Part shown: in pieces, positions 23,067 through 36,192 of the stretch
Layout of the letters: each line of letters begins with the position of its first letter
Numbering within the stretch: the stretch's first letter is position 1
Assembly (NCBI RefSeq): GCF_014633365.1
Contig: NC_068349.1
Coordinates: 37,773,192-37,837,191 of the forward strand
Direction of reading: 5' to 3'
DNA: 64,000 nt
Origin: Diospyros lotus
Taxonomy: Eukaryota; Streptophyta; Magnoliopsida; Ericales; Ebenaceae
Made by a program: the position numbers and the translations under genes
The notes under the pieces: model-generated
The model's database searches: none
What the model was told of the DNA's origin: nothing
What the model saw: only the letters and a program-made list of their open reading frames with translations

Positions 23067-26000
23067 CTATATAGGATGGAGGTCACAGAGCTTATGAAGT
23101 GGGAAGGGGGGATCAAAATATGAACCATTGAGAATGGCTTTTGAAACTATCTTATTTGCAGCTTCTGTGGCATGTATTCCATCCCAGCTCACGTAGTTGT
23201 GGGGGTCATTACAAGCTGTTGCTGTGACAGTGCTTCCATTGATCACTTTGGTGTTCCCACAGTAAACTTTAGGGTCAAAATTGTAGGCACCTCCCCCATA
23301 TCCACAGCATGCTCTTGTCCCATGCTTCAACCCTGTTCCATCATCGAATGTATAGTAGCAAGAGTAAAACCAACAAAACATTAATTGCAGTAAGATTAAC
23401 ATAGGGAGAAACAGGATATGTGAAGAGAAAAATGCATTAATGATATGATGACCTAAGATTAGTACGGTAAGAATACTTGCATTTGAGATTTTTAAATTTA
23501 CAAGTAACAACTGTATGAACTCCCATGTGGATTATTTGATCAGAGGTTTTAGAATTATACCATGGGAAGTGGGGTGTTGGAAGAGTTGTAGCAGCACGGA
23601 GTTAGTATCCGCATATACGACAGAAGCGTCTGGGATTTCTTTTCTGGTTAGGCTAAGGGCGTCCTTCAGCATGTTGTTGTACTCTTTCACTGCATTGTTG
23701 TAGGAGACCATGCATCCAAATGCATCGAGATCAGTGCTATTGTGAGGAAGCTCCACCAGAAACGATGGATAACAACCCACTGGAGCAAGATTCAGCACCA
23801 GAAATGTTCTTCCCCCTAGCTCGTATAGATCCTGGAAAATCCCACAAATTCTAGTCGCTAGTAGGCTTGTTAATGAATTGGGTTGTTTCACACTAACCAC
23901 TGACTTAGAACTAAAGTTTATGTTCTGATGCAGTTCACTATTTTGTTAGGTATTTTTAACACGCCTGTTAGTTGAGAATCAAAACGATAAGCTTGTCAAT
24001 GTAGTTGCATTGCCCATGCGAATTTATATGGTTCCAAATGGGTTTGGAGTTGGGAATTTGGAGCATGGTGAAGTGAAAATGCTCACCTTGATTGTATACG
24101 CAATTTGGGCAACCACTTGAGGAAGATACTGTTTCACTCCACCTATTCCCAGAGATGCCAAGTTGGAAGTGAAGTCATTCTGGCCAATGTAAAATGTGTA
24201 CAGGGATTTTCCAAATATGTCTGCTCTTGGAAGCTTGGTTGATCCTGAAGTCAAGATTCAACTACAAGATAGATAACAGAAGGCAATGCTATTTCTGTTT
24301 TTCCTTTTTCAAATAAAAAGGGAAACTAGAGTAGCCCGGATAGTGCTTTTTAACCCAGTCAGCTCAAACACACTAGTCATCCAAAATATCTAGAAAAACT
24401 TCGTTAGGAATTATTTAAGACATTGTCATCCCCTCTTAGACATAAACCCTTGAATCATGTCTAGTGTGATATCACCCAAGCAATCACATCACTAGACGTT
24501 ATGCTCAAAGTTGACACATTACTAATAGAGCTACCATCTTGGTGATATTTTTGCTACCATTTGAACATATACTTGTGTCAATCTCAATGGATCTCACTAA
24601 AAATCTTGGATCCGGAAAGCATAATTCTAGTGTATCCGGTGCATCAGCACCTCCACTCCTCTTAATTGCAGGGCACTCCCCTTACATCACACCCCTTTCT
24701 ATTATTCTACTAGCCTCTCTTAATTTTTACACTACACCCTTTCTTGTGTTTCTTGTTTTTACACTGCACCATCCCCTCTATTTTGTACACTGCATCCTAA
24801 ATTCAATTTGGAAAGGAAAATGGAAGGAAATTAGTAAATTCAATTTTACCTTTTGAGTGATGTCCATCAACCCTGGCTTTGAACTGCTTCATTTGGTTGA
24901 GTTGAATGGCTAGAGAGAAAGGGCTGATCCCAGTGACAAATAATGAAGTGTTAGGTAGAAGCACTGTAGACGCCAGTGTTGCAAAGTTTGCCCCATGCCG
25001 AAAATCAGATCCAATTGATTGCAAGTATGGGCTCAAGAATGGCAATCCTAGAGCTTCAGCTGCAATATAATACACTTAATGCTAACTAGGCTGATACAAA
25101 ACTGGTACCTGTTCTAGTTTACTTTGTCATGCTTAAATTAGCTACCATAAAATTACTAAAACCTTCACAACACGATTCGTTGAAGGATAGATGACATTGT
25201 CTCTTATTTGGTTTAACTTAGAATTAGGTTTGGTTAATCTTGGGATAAAATAATCCCATGGGGTGGGATAAATTAATCTCACCCACCCCGCATGATTATT
25301 TTGTCCCGGCACATGCTTTGAGTAATTGGCCACGCTTATATCTTTGTTTATGTATTTTTACCTTCTTTTTTTTTTGTGATCATTTGAATTTTTCTTATTT
25401 CAATTACAATTCAAGAGTTATATTTTTAACTTAATTTAATTTTTGTATAACTTTTGTACTTCAATTTTTTTTTTATGCTAATTCAAAATTTTTATTATTT
25501 TAATTACACTCTTAAATCTGTATTTTCGAGTTAATTTAACCCTTGAATGTTAACATTAACAGAGTATGAGATATTTATTATTTATTTATTTATTTTATAC
25601 ATGAAAACACATAATTAAATTGATTCAAAAATGCAGGTTTAAGAATATAATCAAAATAATGAAAAATTTAGATTATCAAATAAAAAAAATGCAAATATTA
25701 TATTAACTTACAAATCAAGTTGAGAGATATAATCTAAATAATGAAAAAAATAGGTGGATCGTGAAAAAATATAGAAATAGGAAGACAAAAATATAGATTT
25801 AGCTAATAGTAATTTAATGACTAAGTTGTTCTTCCAATATAAAAGCCATAATGACACTTTGTCCTCATTTATCAAATTTTGCTATATTGTGCAAACAGGC
25901 ATTTTGGACTTTTAACAGTTAATAACAATTATACCTATTTATGGTTTTACATACCAAATGTAGAATAGTTTATACCTTTCCGCGTTATACTTCAATACCA

Positions 26001-26923
26001 AACATAGAAAAGTATTAATTTATCTCAACTCATCGTTATGTAATCCCTATATCAATAATGTTCTTTCAATATCAAAGTGAAACTAGATTATAATAATGTC
26101 CTTTAGCATTTCACTATACCAATAGTGATTCATTAATCATTATTCTCTTAGTGATCTTAGATTTAAGATGTAAGTGGAACTAGAAAAAAAATAATAATAA
26201 TGTCTTCTAAAACAATAATGTAAATCTATCGCTTTAGTTGTTAAGAAAAGAAAAAAGTAATGGTATGAGTCATAATTCATGATAGTGCGTTGCATCTTTA
26301 TTAGAAATAATATTAAATAAAGAAGACAATGATATATAATCTCATTAGTCTCTTTCAATAAGATGAGGCCACACGACTGATAACATATCTTCTTAATCTT
26401 CTTTAATAAAAAGACGTTACATAACTAATAACACTATCATTAATCATGATTTCTAACATTATTATATTATTCTAAAAAAATATCATATACGCCTTCTAGA
26501 ACAAACAAATGCAGCCTGCAGCCAGAGTGAATTCCTCCTCACACAATCACCATTCCCACCGTTTGGTTGCCAAGAAAATGTCGTGTGTATGCACACCCCC
26601 CCCCCCCCCCCCCCCCTCTCTCTAAATGTAAATAAAAGGAACAAAAAATTGTTCATGAAATTACCTAAGAAATCAATGATGAGCCTCCCATCAGTGGCTC
26701 GGCCAGAAGCTCTCTTGAAGTAGGTCATGCCGTAAGGCAAAGACGCCGCCGGAAAAGCAGCATAAAACCCGCCGGTGTCTGAATTCGAGTCCCCGAAGTT
26801 GAAGATGGCCTCAAACCCACACTTACATTCTCCCAACCGCCCCGAGATCGCCATAACCACCGCCCAAACCAGCAGGCCTCGCCGGAATGCGGCCGGGAGA
26901 CTTTTCGCCTGCCAAAGACCCAT
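23067..26923 (-). CDS. GDSL esterase/lipase, 5 exons, 387 aa
   Basis: Exons in transcription order are 26923-26665, 25059-24850, 24244-24087, 23831-23561 and 23332-23067, all in frame (1164 nt). An N-terminal hydrophobic stretch (LLVWAVVMAISG) looks like a signal peptide, suggesting secretion. Block I is FNFGDSNSDTGG with the nucleophilic Ser; the oxyanion-type Gly is in FRHGANFATLAS; block III is YIGQNDF; block V is SWDGIHATEAAN with the Asp/His pair. Length fits the plant GDSL family (about 360-390 aa), serine hydrolases acting on extracellular lipids or acylated glycans. The substrate cannot be told. It resembles the At5g14450/fucosidase-like clade (from memory). Intron 1 contains a C homopolymer and fold-back elements. 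Confidence 0.94.
25242..25307. repeat. Strong hairpin in GDSL intron 1
   Basis: Arms of 26 nt (25242-25267 and 25282-25307) pair with about four mismatches: GGGATAAAATAATCCC... against ...GATTATTTTGTCCC, plus GGGGTGGG/CCCACCCC. The loop is 14 nt. It may be the core of a small MITE. Confidence 0.6.
25455..25690. repeat. Fold-back element, family C copy 1
   Basis: The forward arm (about 25455-25560) includes TTTTAATTACACTCTTAAAT and TTCGAGTTAATTTAA. The region 25600-25690 is its diverged reverse complement (AATTAAATTGATTCAAAAAT, GAATATAATCAAAATAATGA). Related copies occur at 35405-35810 and at the right window edge. Confidence 0.55.
26592..26616. repeat. C homopolymer followed by CT repeat
   Basis: An uninterrupted run of more than 20 C in intron 1 of the GDSL gene, about 50 bp past the 5' splice site at 26664. 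Length is likely polymorphic or uncertain in assembly. Confidence 0.85.
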
Positions 26924-26990
26924 TTGGAAGTCGGGTTGATTTCTAGGTCACAGGGCCTTTGAAGAGCTATGTTCATTATTGAAGCCTTAG

Positions 26991-26999
26991 TCTATATAG
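26991..26999 (-). promoter_or_regulatory. TATA box of GDSL gene
   Basis: The minus-strand CTATATAGA lies about 70 bp upstream of the ATG at 26923, correct spacing for a short leader. Confidence 0.5.
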
Positions 27000-27599
27000 A
27001 GGGAGGAAACAAACACTTTTTTTGTCTCTTCTTACCCTTTTTATCTGATTCATATGAGTCCCAATCCACTGGCTGGAGTTAGATTGAAAGAAAAGCCAGA
27101 AGGTTCTGGCTCTGGGTCCTCTAGTGTAGGTACCACTGCCCTACACCTATGGGTAGTTACTTTAGAATTGCCCTTATTGTTATTTTATGTTATATGTATC
27201 ACATTTGGTGCATTACTTTTATTAAAATATGAACATTCATTTAAATAAAAACAAACACAAACACTACTACAATTGTTTTCTTATTTTTAACTTGACTTAT
27301 CAGCCTTTTATTAAGTCAAGTTATAAAGGTGGAGTTGTCCTTCATTTATAATGTTGTTAAAGAAGATGGGGTTCATGGTAACACCCGTTAATTTTCTTTA
27401 AATTTGAGACTTTTATTTCTTAGTGTAAAGTTTGATAATCAAACAATGAAACAAATAAGTAAAGAATTAAGAATTTTTATAATCTGTATAAGAAATGATC
27501 TGAACGTAATTTTTATTAAAAATCTTACCTTAAACATAACAGACACGGTCAATAGATGCTCAAACCATACTCATTAATAATCAAAGCATCAGATCTTGC

Positions 27600-27639
27600 C
27601 ACGTGGTGGTCTCAAGTGCCCTCAAAATGGTGTCACGTG
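27600..27639. promoter_or_regulatory. Paired G-boxes upstream of GDSL gene
   Basis: Two CACGTG palindromes (27600-27605 and 27634-27639), 34 bp apart, lie about 690 bp upstream of the GDSL start codon. They are candidate bZIP/bHLH sites; function is inferred. Confidence 0.4.
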
Positions 27640-28211
27640 TTGATTCTTCACTAATTCATGTGTCTACATACCTTGTTTCAGTTGGTCCACATGACACTTC
27701 AAGATTAGCTAGCAAGTTGATTATTTTTCTACCACCAATTTATTTATTCTTTTTATGGAATCAGTATTTTTATCAATATAAAATATTTCTTTTACATATA
27801 TTTGTAAGTTATGGAATAAAATGCACTACATCTGAGCCCTGTTTAAAGGACTTGACCCGTATTCAGTATGGCCCAGATCCGTTAGATCTGCGCTTTAACA
27901 CTAGACACTTATTAATATTATCGAGTTGGATTTGTATCTGGGCCGAGGCCCAGCCCATCCTTCCACAAAGGCCATGAGCAATTGGGCCCAAATCCACTTA
28001 AAAGCCCATTCTAATTTTGTTACATTTCTATCCAAGGCAATGATAATCAATAAATGCATTTTATTTTTAAATAAGTTGTATTTATTATATCTTATTTTTA
28101 ATATTTAATACAAAAAATATCGTATCAAATCTTATTATTGAATGTCAAAATAATATTTGGAAAATACTACTTGTACACCACAAGTTACGGATGAAGTAAC
28201 AAAAAAGAAAA

Positions 28212-28622
28212 ATGGAGTGTTACAATTTTACTCTTTCCTCTCATCTCATCTCATCTCCCATGGCCATCTCCTCTCTCTCTCTTGACCCATTTTCCATGGT
28301 TGCCTCCAAGAATTGCTTCACCTCTCATCTCCTATCATCTTTTTTCCCCTCATCCAGCAATCCTATGGCCATCTCTTCTCTTCTTTCTGCCCTTTTTTCC
28401 ATAGTCGCCTCCAAAAATCGGTTCACCCCTCATCTCATCTCTTCTCCCCTCACCCAACGACCCCATGGCCATCTCCTTTCTCCCATCTGCCCTTTTTCCA
28501 TGGTCGCCTCCAAGAACTGTCCCACCCCTAACACCCTAACCATCACTGCATTATCCCTCTCTACTGTGACAATCAGCGTGCGAAAGGTAAGGCAACTAGA
28601 GGCAATTGCTAGAGGTGGCTAA
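28212..28622 (+). repeat. Three-unit tandem repeat (about 100 bp) with a 136-codon open frame
   Basis: Units start at ATGGCCATCTC near 28260, 28365 and 28465 and share TTTTCCATGGTYGCCTCCAA. Spacing is 105 then 100 bp, so the third unit is partly out of phase. The open frame repeats PMAISSL...FSMVASKN. Low-complexity Ser/Leu-rich composition and no known domain make a real protein unlikely, though not excluded. Confidence 0.5.
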
Positions 28623-28849
28623 GAGAAATGAAGAGAGAAAATAAAGGATGTAGACAATGGAATGGGAAGGTAATTTTGTAATTAAGTGAGATATTTTTTT
28701 TTTTTTTGTTAAATATAATCCCTTAAAACTAGTTTTAGTGACACAATGGGTTTGATCTTGTAATTCCTTAAATTTTATTTAATGGCAATTTTATATTTAA
28801 TTTAAATTACAACATGGTTTAAATTGAACATACAAATATCCTTTAGTAT

Positions 28850-30250
28850 AATAAGGAGTGGATATAATTTTTAATTGTTAAGAATATTCGAGATAGATAA
28901 TTTACAATACGTTATATTATAAATATGTTCATGGCCTTATAGTTCCTAATCTGGATAATTAGCAATTTGTAAAGGCCAGCACATCGTCTTTCTCCTTATT
29001 TGATATGAGATACCGAAAAATAAAGTTGATGAATCTTGTGTCGTTCTATATGATATATAGAAGGAATATGAGTAGTTGCTCATTATATGAACGAATTTAC
29101 TAAACGAGACTGTTAATATTGAATCACGTGAATTTTATCTCACAAATCAATGATTCAATATTAATTACAGATTTGCAACTAGTACTTAGACTTGAGATAA
29201 CATGGATATTTGTGTGTTAATGAATTAGGTTATCAGCGATATCATATGGTTGTTCTAATCAATGATGATCATACGTATCTATGTGTCTAGTTCAGTGACA
29301 CATGGGATATGTGTACATCAGACATGCAATCTATCACCTCAAGATATTTGATAAGGATATCATATGCGAACCAATAATCACTTGATGATAAATAATTGGC
29401 TTAGGTAATATGACGATGGAATATGAATTCCATAGAAATTGTATCATATTAGTCAAGTAAGATTATTAGATTTGGTCATATGACGAGATCGAGAAATTTG
29501 ATTTATTGATCATGATCTTATATCTCGTCGGAATATAAGATGATAGAGATACTGTATTGTATGGGACCGTAATGTAAGGTTTACATTCTCGTTTTACATT
29601 AGATTGGATAATCATAATATATTGCTAAATATCACTTATAATTTACAAGAATTAATAATTGATTAATTATTGTTGTCAATTTAATTATGAATCTAGAAAA
29701 TTTCACCCAATAATAAATCGTTTTAAAGAAAAAAATGATAAATTAGTAATTATGGAATTACTAATTATAAGTGTAGTTATTATTAGATAAATAAGGATAA
29801 TTAATATAATTATTTATTTAATTATCAAGTTAGATTGAACTTTTTGCTAGCATATAAAACCCGATCCAATAACACTTATTATAGGTTTTACTTATAAATA
29901 GGCCATTAAACCCTGAATTCCATAGAGATCTCATTTTGGTTGAATCCAAATCAAACGAAAATTTAGAAAAAAAAAAATATCGTGTCCTTTTTCTCGTGAA
30001 AGTCTCTCGAAGTCTTGACAATTTTCGATGAACCGACTCGACATCTCACTCGTGGGAGATATACGACGGGTTATCCGCAATGAAATCGGATTTCATTTTA
30101 AAGATATTTTCGTTTATGTTTTCAATTTAAACCGTAAGATTTAAAAAATGTGATATTTATAAAATTAGATTTTATTTTTATTACGTATGATCACATCATA
30201 TTTTTTAAATATTTTTGTCATTACATCATTTTCAATAGCATGAATTTGTA
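28850..30250. mobile_element. Possible solo LTR or LTR-element remnant
   Basis: The block is less simple than its flanks and contains TATA-like motifs (ATATAAAACCCGATCC near 29852 and TATAAATAGGCC near 29893) followed by a leader-like stretch, as in long plant LTRs. No paired copy, PBS or coding domain was found in the window, so the boundaries are only approximate. Confidence 0.25.
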
Positions 30251-33002
30251 GCAAAATTCATAATATTTTTATTTATTTTTTAATAAAAGCAAAAGGTTGC
30301 GTGCTACGCGGGGCGCAATGGATTGAAATAAAAATCCCAACTTTATGAATTCACACCCGATTGAGCGCTGGGCGTGACGTATTCAGCCGAAGGCCGTTTC
30401 AAAATTCAAACAAGACGGCGGACAACTACAAGCCACCCAGTAAAGCACTTGTCCAGTCTTTTCTCTCTCTGTTTGGCCCCCAAGAAAATTAAGTAGTCTT
30501 TCCCGGAAAATCATGCCCCACGTATCAAGCACCCTCCATACATCTTGTTTTCTTTTTGTAACGTGGGAAACACCACGGGTTTTCCAGCAGGGACAATTTT
30601 CAATTCGAACCGTTTCAACCTCTTTAACATTTATAATTCACTTATTTCATAATATTCAAAGTTTAGCTTTTTTTATAACCACGTCTAATTATAAAAGATA
30701 AAATCAAATATATGACCTTACGATATTCTAAATGCGTAGAACGAACCATTTGTGTTATCTCGAAAATTTTTAAATCTTGTTACCTTATTTTTTCCGTCAC
30801 TTTACAAGATTAGGGAGAATATAAATACATTTTATCTTTAAATAACACACACTTAATGTGTATTGATTTTAGTATTTAAATACCTTTATCATTTGATAAA
30901 ATATTTTAGAGATATAATATATTTATTATTAATTAATAAACCATATTCAATAAATATATTTTATTTAGAAAAATGGCAATTTTATCTTATTTGGGCACCT
31001 ATCCAACTAAAAAATTTATTTATTTATTTCAAGGATAATGTTAATTATTATTGTCATGAGCGTATTTAATGAGCTTTGTTTTCAACATTCATACTTATGT
31101 GGGTTGGTAAAATATTTTAAAGTACAATCTATTTATTATTAACTAATAAAAATACTTAGTGTTGAAAATAAAGTTGATTAAATGCGTCCCATCATTAGCA
31201 AAACCTTATTTTTAATTCTATAATAATTTTATTAAATAATGATAAATACATATGTTTTGTAACATTTTATCAATAAACAAAAATACTACTAAGATATTTA
31301 GAAATGACGTTTGATATAATACTAAATTTTTAGAGGTAACATAAAATGTACGCTACACACATTCAAGAGCTTGAGATACCTTAAGATTGTTGATTGATTT
31401 TAGCTTTTATGTGCGCTTATATAATCACTTCTATTTATTATAAAGGTTAAACTCCAAGCATTAGCTCGAGCAAATCTATCCTTACACTTAAATTAAGTTA
31501 TGATAAATTATGAGTTTTATAAAGAATGAGACAGTTCTAATCAAAAGTTATTTGTGATCGAAAATTTGTCGAGCTTCCCACATTATTAAAAAAAAAATTA
31601 GACATTTTGTATGAAACTAACAAGATTAGGGTAATGATTACAACAATTGTATATTATTTTAACAAGATTAAATAGTTAAAAATATGATAAATTTATTATC
31701 AACTAGTAAAATTATTTATATGTTAAAAAATTATTTGAAAATAATACGCATTTATTATTATTTAGAATAATAATTAAATTAGCTATACAATTATTTTAAA
31801 ACCAAAAATAAAAAAAATATATTTATTAAAATCTAAAGTTGTTGATGGTAATAGTAAGCATAATTATTTTTATTTTATATATAATTAGAAATAGAAATCA
31901 AGATCCGATCTGAAGTCCTTGCTTGAATTCCACGTCAAGGTGGGGCCCGCAAGATAGCGAAATCCCATGTGATGATGTGCCTGACACGTCATCCCTGTCG
32001 GTCCTTTCATTCATGCGGCTTGGATTGGGAATCGGAAATTCAAAAGCCAACCATATCCCGCCACGTCACACCCCTTCTCTCTGTGTCATGTCAGGTCACA
32101 TGTCATTTCTGCCTCTGCCCCTTCCGTTAAACGTGCCTCGCCGTCCGATCCTCCTCCCTATCCGACGGCCGTGATCTTCCTCTGACGTGGACCCTCAAAT
32201 GTTTGCATCACACGTCACCCCAGCAAAGCCCAGCCCCCGGTCTGCTAGATACTCCACTTCTGATCTTCTTTCACAATTTTTAATAAATAACAATCGTAGG
32301 TTAAATACAGTGTAATTATATATTTTTTTAGATATTTTAATTTTTATTATTATTTTAATTATATTCTTAAATTATATAATTTTAAATCAAGTCTACATCT
32401 TATTTTAATTTATCTAATGTGCAATACATGAGTGCTAAAATATTTAAATTATCCTTTATGCGTATACAAATCGATAATCTTCATCATAATTTCTTTCTTC
32501 AATAACAAGAGATGAAGGGTAGGCCATCGGGAAGCAATAAGTATAGGCATTGACGGTATGTAAATAAAAGAACTTCATGCTATCGCCAATAGACAAATAT
32601 TCACCTTTTGTTTTCCTAGACAAAGTTGATGTCTTAGACAAGATAAAAGATGAAGAGGTAATTTTATTAACGATTTCATATTTTTGTCTTCAGTCTTTCT
32701 CGATCAATAATAGTTTGTACATATTTTGTCGTTAGCTACATTTTAGCTTACATGCAAGATGAATTATGGCGATGTGTATAATTGAGTGAAAATTATATAG
32801 TTTAAAAATATAATTAAACTAATAAAAAAAATTAAGCGTTTAAAATGTGCATTTGACCAATAATTATAGCGTTACTCTGCCTTTAAGAATAGGAGGCGGT
32901 TCCACGAGAGCGGTCATGTGGTCGCGCGCATGCTAATACTTCTCATAGAGGATAAACAAATTTATGGGAAAACCCGAAAAGATCAGAAACGTGGACGATG
33001 AC

Positions 33003-34158
33003 CACGTGGAGCCTCGTAACGACGCTTGGGCCACCCAATAAATTATTAAAAGTCTTAAAAGAGAGAGGGGGTGGTGAATCATGAGCTGGCATACGAAACC
33101 TCGCTCTGGGCCCCACGTCCATCTGAACCCCCGATTCTCGCCCGCCACGTCATACTGGGACCACGCCTTCACCGACATCGACCATTTCACGTGGGGACCA
33201 CCCTTTCGAGTTTTTTTTTTTTTTTTCCATCTTTTCTTGCGGTGCCCCGCTGGCAGAGATATTCTAGATCCACGGTAGCGTGATAGGTTTCTGTCCGTTG
33301 GATGTAATCCATCCTTCTGTCCGTTGGATGTAACCCATCCTGGCCGTCCATTTGCCCACGCTTGATTTGACATATTTGATCTGTAAAATAAATTGAAAAA
33401 GAAAATAATATTGATACATCATTGTTGTATCGTCAAGGTATACACAATAATATATCAATATCTAAAATACCCTCATCTAAAATGGTGAGACGTGATGAAA
33501 CAAAGGGTATTTATATCATTTACATATCTTGTATAACTTAAAATATACACAAATAATGTACAAATAGCACGATCTAATTAAAAAATATTATTTTACCGGT
33601 TACTATCATATATTTGTGTTAATGAAAATATTATCCAAACACTGTGATATTTTTATATTAATATATATTACATTTTATATGTAATTAATATAATATTACA
33701 TTAATGTATTATACTTAGTCAGCATTTAGGCTTTATCTCTCTATATATTTTTCAGCTTAATTTATATTTTTTATCTATTATTTGAAATATTAAAGTAGCA
33801 ATTTTGCTAACTCAAAACTCAATTTGATCACGTCAAAAATATTAATTTATCTCACTCTACTTTTATATTTTTACACGTTAAAGTATAGAAGTTTACTCTA
33901 AAATACATGTATAATTATGTAATTAAAATAACATAAAGTCCTTGTTTTATATAAATAAAATATAAAAAGATAGAGGTTAAATTAATTTAAAAAATATAAA
34001 TTTAAAAGTGTAAATAAAAAAAATTAGAATATCATACAAAAAATATAAAAATACAAATGCAAAAATATTAGTTTCGCGTAAATATAACGTTCAAATAGGA
34101 TTTAATTGAATAAATATATATTTTTAATTTGCTCAAAGGAGCCCTGACGTTACACGTG
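33003..34158. promoter_or_regulatory. Cluster of G-boxes and ACGT cores upstream of the GBF gene
   Basis: Perfect CACGTG at 33003-33008, 33188-33193 and 34153-34158, with additional ACGTGG/CCACGT cores near 32990, 33113, 33146, 34587 and 34660. They lie 2-3.2 kb upstream of the presumed start of the G-box factor transcript. Binding is inferred, not shown. Confidence 0.35.
33401..33575 (+). mobile_element. MITE, family A copy 2
   Basis: Diverged copy of 4872-5062 in the same orientation: AATATTGATACATCATTGTT at the left and ATACACAAATAATGTACAAA at the right, with a similar internal order. Confidence 0.5.
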
Positions 34159-35404
34159 GTCATCCGACACGGAACGCATCACGATGTGGCTCCAGAATGA
34201 ACGGCGGGGATTGGTTTTCGGGTCAAACAACTACGGTACAGCCCAAGTTGTAAAATTACCGGTTTAGTCCCCCAGTTTTCTCCCGATTTCCTCTTCAATC
34301 CCCAACTCTAAGAAATACGTACTAATTCTTTTAGGCCGATTTCCATTTACAGTATTAAAAATCATTTTAAATGATATATACAAATTAATTCAGTAAAATT
34401 TAAATTTTAACATTATATATTTAAAAATATAAATAAAACCTTAATTAAAATGTGGAAAGGAAAGGACTGACTGATGACGGCTGGCTGGCCGGCCCTTGGC
34501 GGATTCCAAAGGACTTATCTAATATGGTTTATATCTTATTCTTTATGACATCATATGCCCTTTCATGATCTTTACATTGCAAGCAGCGGCCACGTCAGCT
34601 GCACAGCGATGTGGTACCTGCTCGTTCATCGACTTACATTTTGACACCTTTACAGAGGTTTCCACGTTTGAACTTTGAACGGATGAAAGTTGGGCCCCAC
34701 TAGACTTTTATTTAGAAAAAGAGTGGGCTCCACTAGAGTTTTGTTTTGATGTAAAATTTTTAAGGATAATGTTAACTTAATAAAATATATATTTTAGATT
34801 ATATTTTATTAATTAATAATAATATATATCGTCTTTTAAACTGTTTAATTAACTAATAAAGTTATTTAGTGGTTGAAAACAAGATAACAATCTTAAGAAG
34901 ATTACCCAACTTTTAGATAAAGGGTTTAGTACTCATTATTGGGAGTGCATCAAAATTTTAATTTAATAGAAATAGTCAAATCAAATCAATTAAACTTATT
35001 GATTAGGTTGGATTTAAGTTAAAGCTTTAGTCAATTCAGTTTTTAAATTTGATATTTTTAATTATTTTGATTTAGTTTACTTTTCATATTAAAAAATTAA
35101 ATTAATTAAAATATCAAAAATAATATTATTTTTTTAATTTTTTGATCAATTCAATTTTTTTCGCATTTGCTCGATTTTTTCAATTTGTTTGATTTTTGTC
35201 TTTATTCGGTCAACTCTATTTAGTTTTTTTAACACGTATTTAGTTATTTTGATTTTGAATGGATCAAATGCTCATCCTTATTTATTAGCAAAATGTTTCA
35301 ATGAAATGGTAATGTTAGGATTTAGTTTAAATCTTATTTATACGAAAAAATATCTCTTTGAACCAACAAAACTTATATTTTTGCCGTTCTATTTTTATAT
35401 TTTT

Positions 35405-35810
35405 TTATGTGATAATTCAAACTTTTCGTTATTTCAATTACACTCTTATATTTATATATTCGAGTTAATTTAATTTATATACTTTGACGTTAACAGGATA
35501 TGATGTGTATTAATTTTATTTTTTTATGTTAACAGAATATGATGTGTTATTTAACTTTACTCTTTTTTTATCATGTTAAATGTACATTATTTTTGTACAT
35601 CTTGGACTACACAAAAGGATATTATGACTAAAATATCCCTTTATTTATATGTGCCTCATGAGAGATATTTTTGTCATTGATACATTTTTGTATAATACAA
35701 CGTGTATACAAAGGTGTATTAATAGTATTATTATTTTTTTTACACATAAAAATACACGAATTAAATTAACTAAAAAATATGGGTTCAGTGGTGGAATTAA
35801 AATAATGAAA
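35405..35810. mobile_element. Fold-back element, family C copy 2, with nested MITE
   Basis: The forward arm (about 35405-35480, TTTCAATTACACTCTTATAT, TTCGAGTTAATTTAATTTAT) is answered by an inverted arm (about 35745-35815, ACGAATTAAATTAACTAAAA, GGAATTAAAATAATGAAAAG). The loop contains the inverted family A MITE at 35574-35735. Confidence 0.55.
35574..35735 (-). mobile_element. MITE, family A copy 3 (inverted)
   Basis: Its reverse complement matches 4872-5062 closely, including GGGATATTTTAGTCATAATA and TGTGTAGTCCAAGATGTACA. It sits inside the fold-back element 35405-35810. Confidence 0.7.
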
Positions 35811-36192
35811 AGTTCAAGTTATTATATGTAAAAAATGTTAAAATCCAAAGATTAAATTGATTCAAAAATTAAATTTTAGAATATAATTAAAATAATAAAA
35901 AATTTAAATAAATATATTAAAAAAACTTAAAAGTACAGAAAGAAGAATATAGATTCGGCCGATCTAACTTACATCTATCATTTTGGTTATTAATTTGAAA
36001 TAAAATTATTAGAAATTAATAATTATTTGTTAAAGGTAAAGGATTTTCCATATAACATAATAATAGAGATTGAATTTGATTTGTTGAAGCAAGTATGGTG
36101 GGCCAGGTGAAGAGTTTAGTTTAGTGGGCCGTAGAGAGAGTGTATGGTACAAGCGTGAATAAGAATCACGTATACGCTCGTCGATGTGCGAA

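Larger units (their letters stand above)
26924..36180. other. Long AT-rich intergenic region
   Basis: No convincing gene was seen in about 9 kb. Contents: the GDSL promoter side (to about 27.7 kb), a 100-bp tandem repeat with a small ORF (28212-28622), a possible solo LTR (28.85-30.25 kb), blocks of moderate GC rich in ACGT cores (32.0-32.25, 32.9-33.4, 34.14-34.25 and 34.58-34.70 kb), MITE copies (33401-33575, 35574-35735) and a fold-back element (35405-35810). A short AT motif like TTTATTATTAATTAATAAAA recurs near 30915, 31130, 31690 and 34805. Confidence 0.6.

Noticed and set aside
23067..23510. Reading the whole 147-codon frame as one GDSL exon
   Set aside because: Family alignment starts at LKHGTRACC; the upstream part lacks similarity and ends at a good acceptor (GAACAG before 23332), so it is intron.
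31923..32174. 83-codon open frame in a GC-richer block
   Set aside because: Contains several ACGT-type elements and no protein resemblance; more like regulatory DNA than a gene.
32933..33373. 146-codon minus-strand open frame
   Set aside because: Composition follows the local GC-rich G-box block, with no domain or codon pattern; likely chance.
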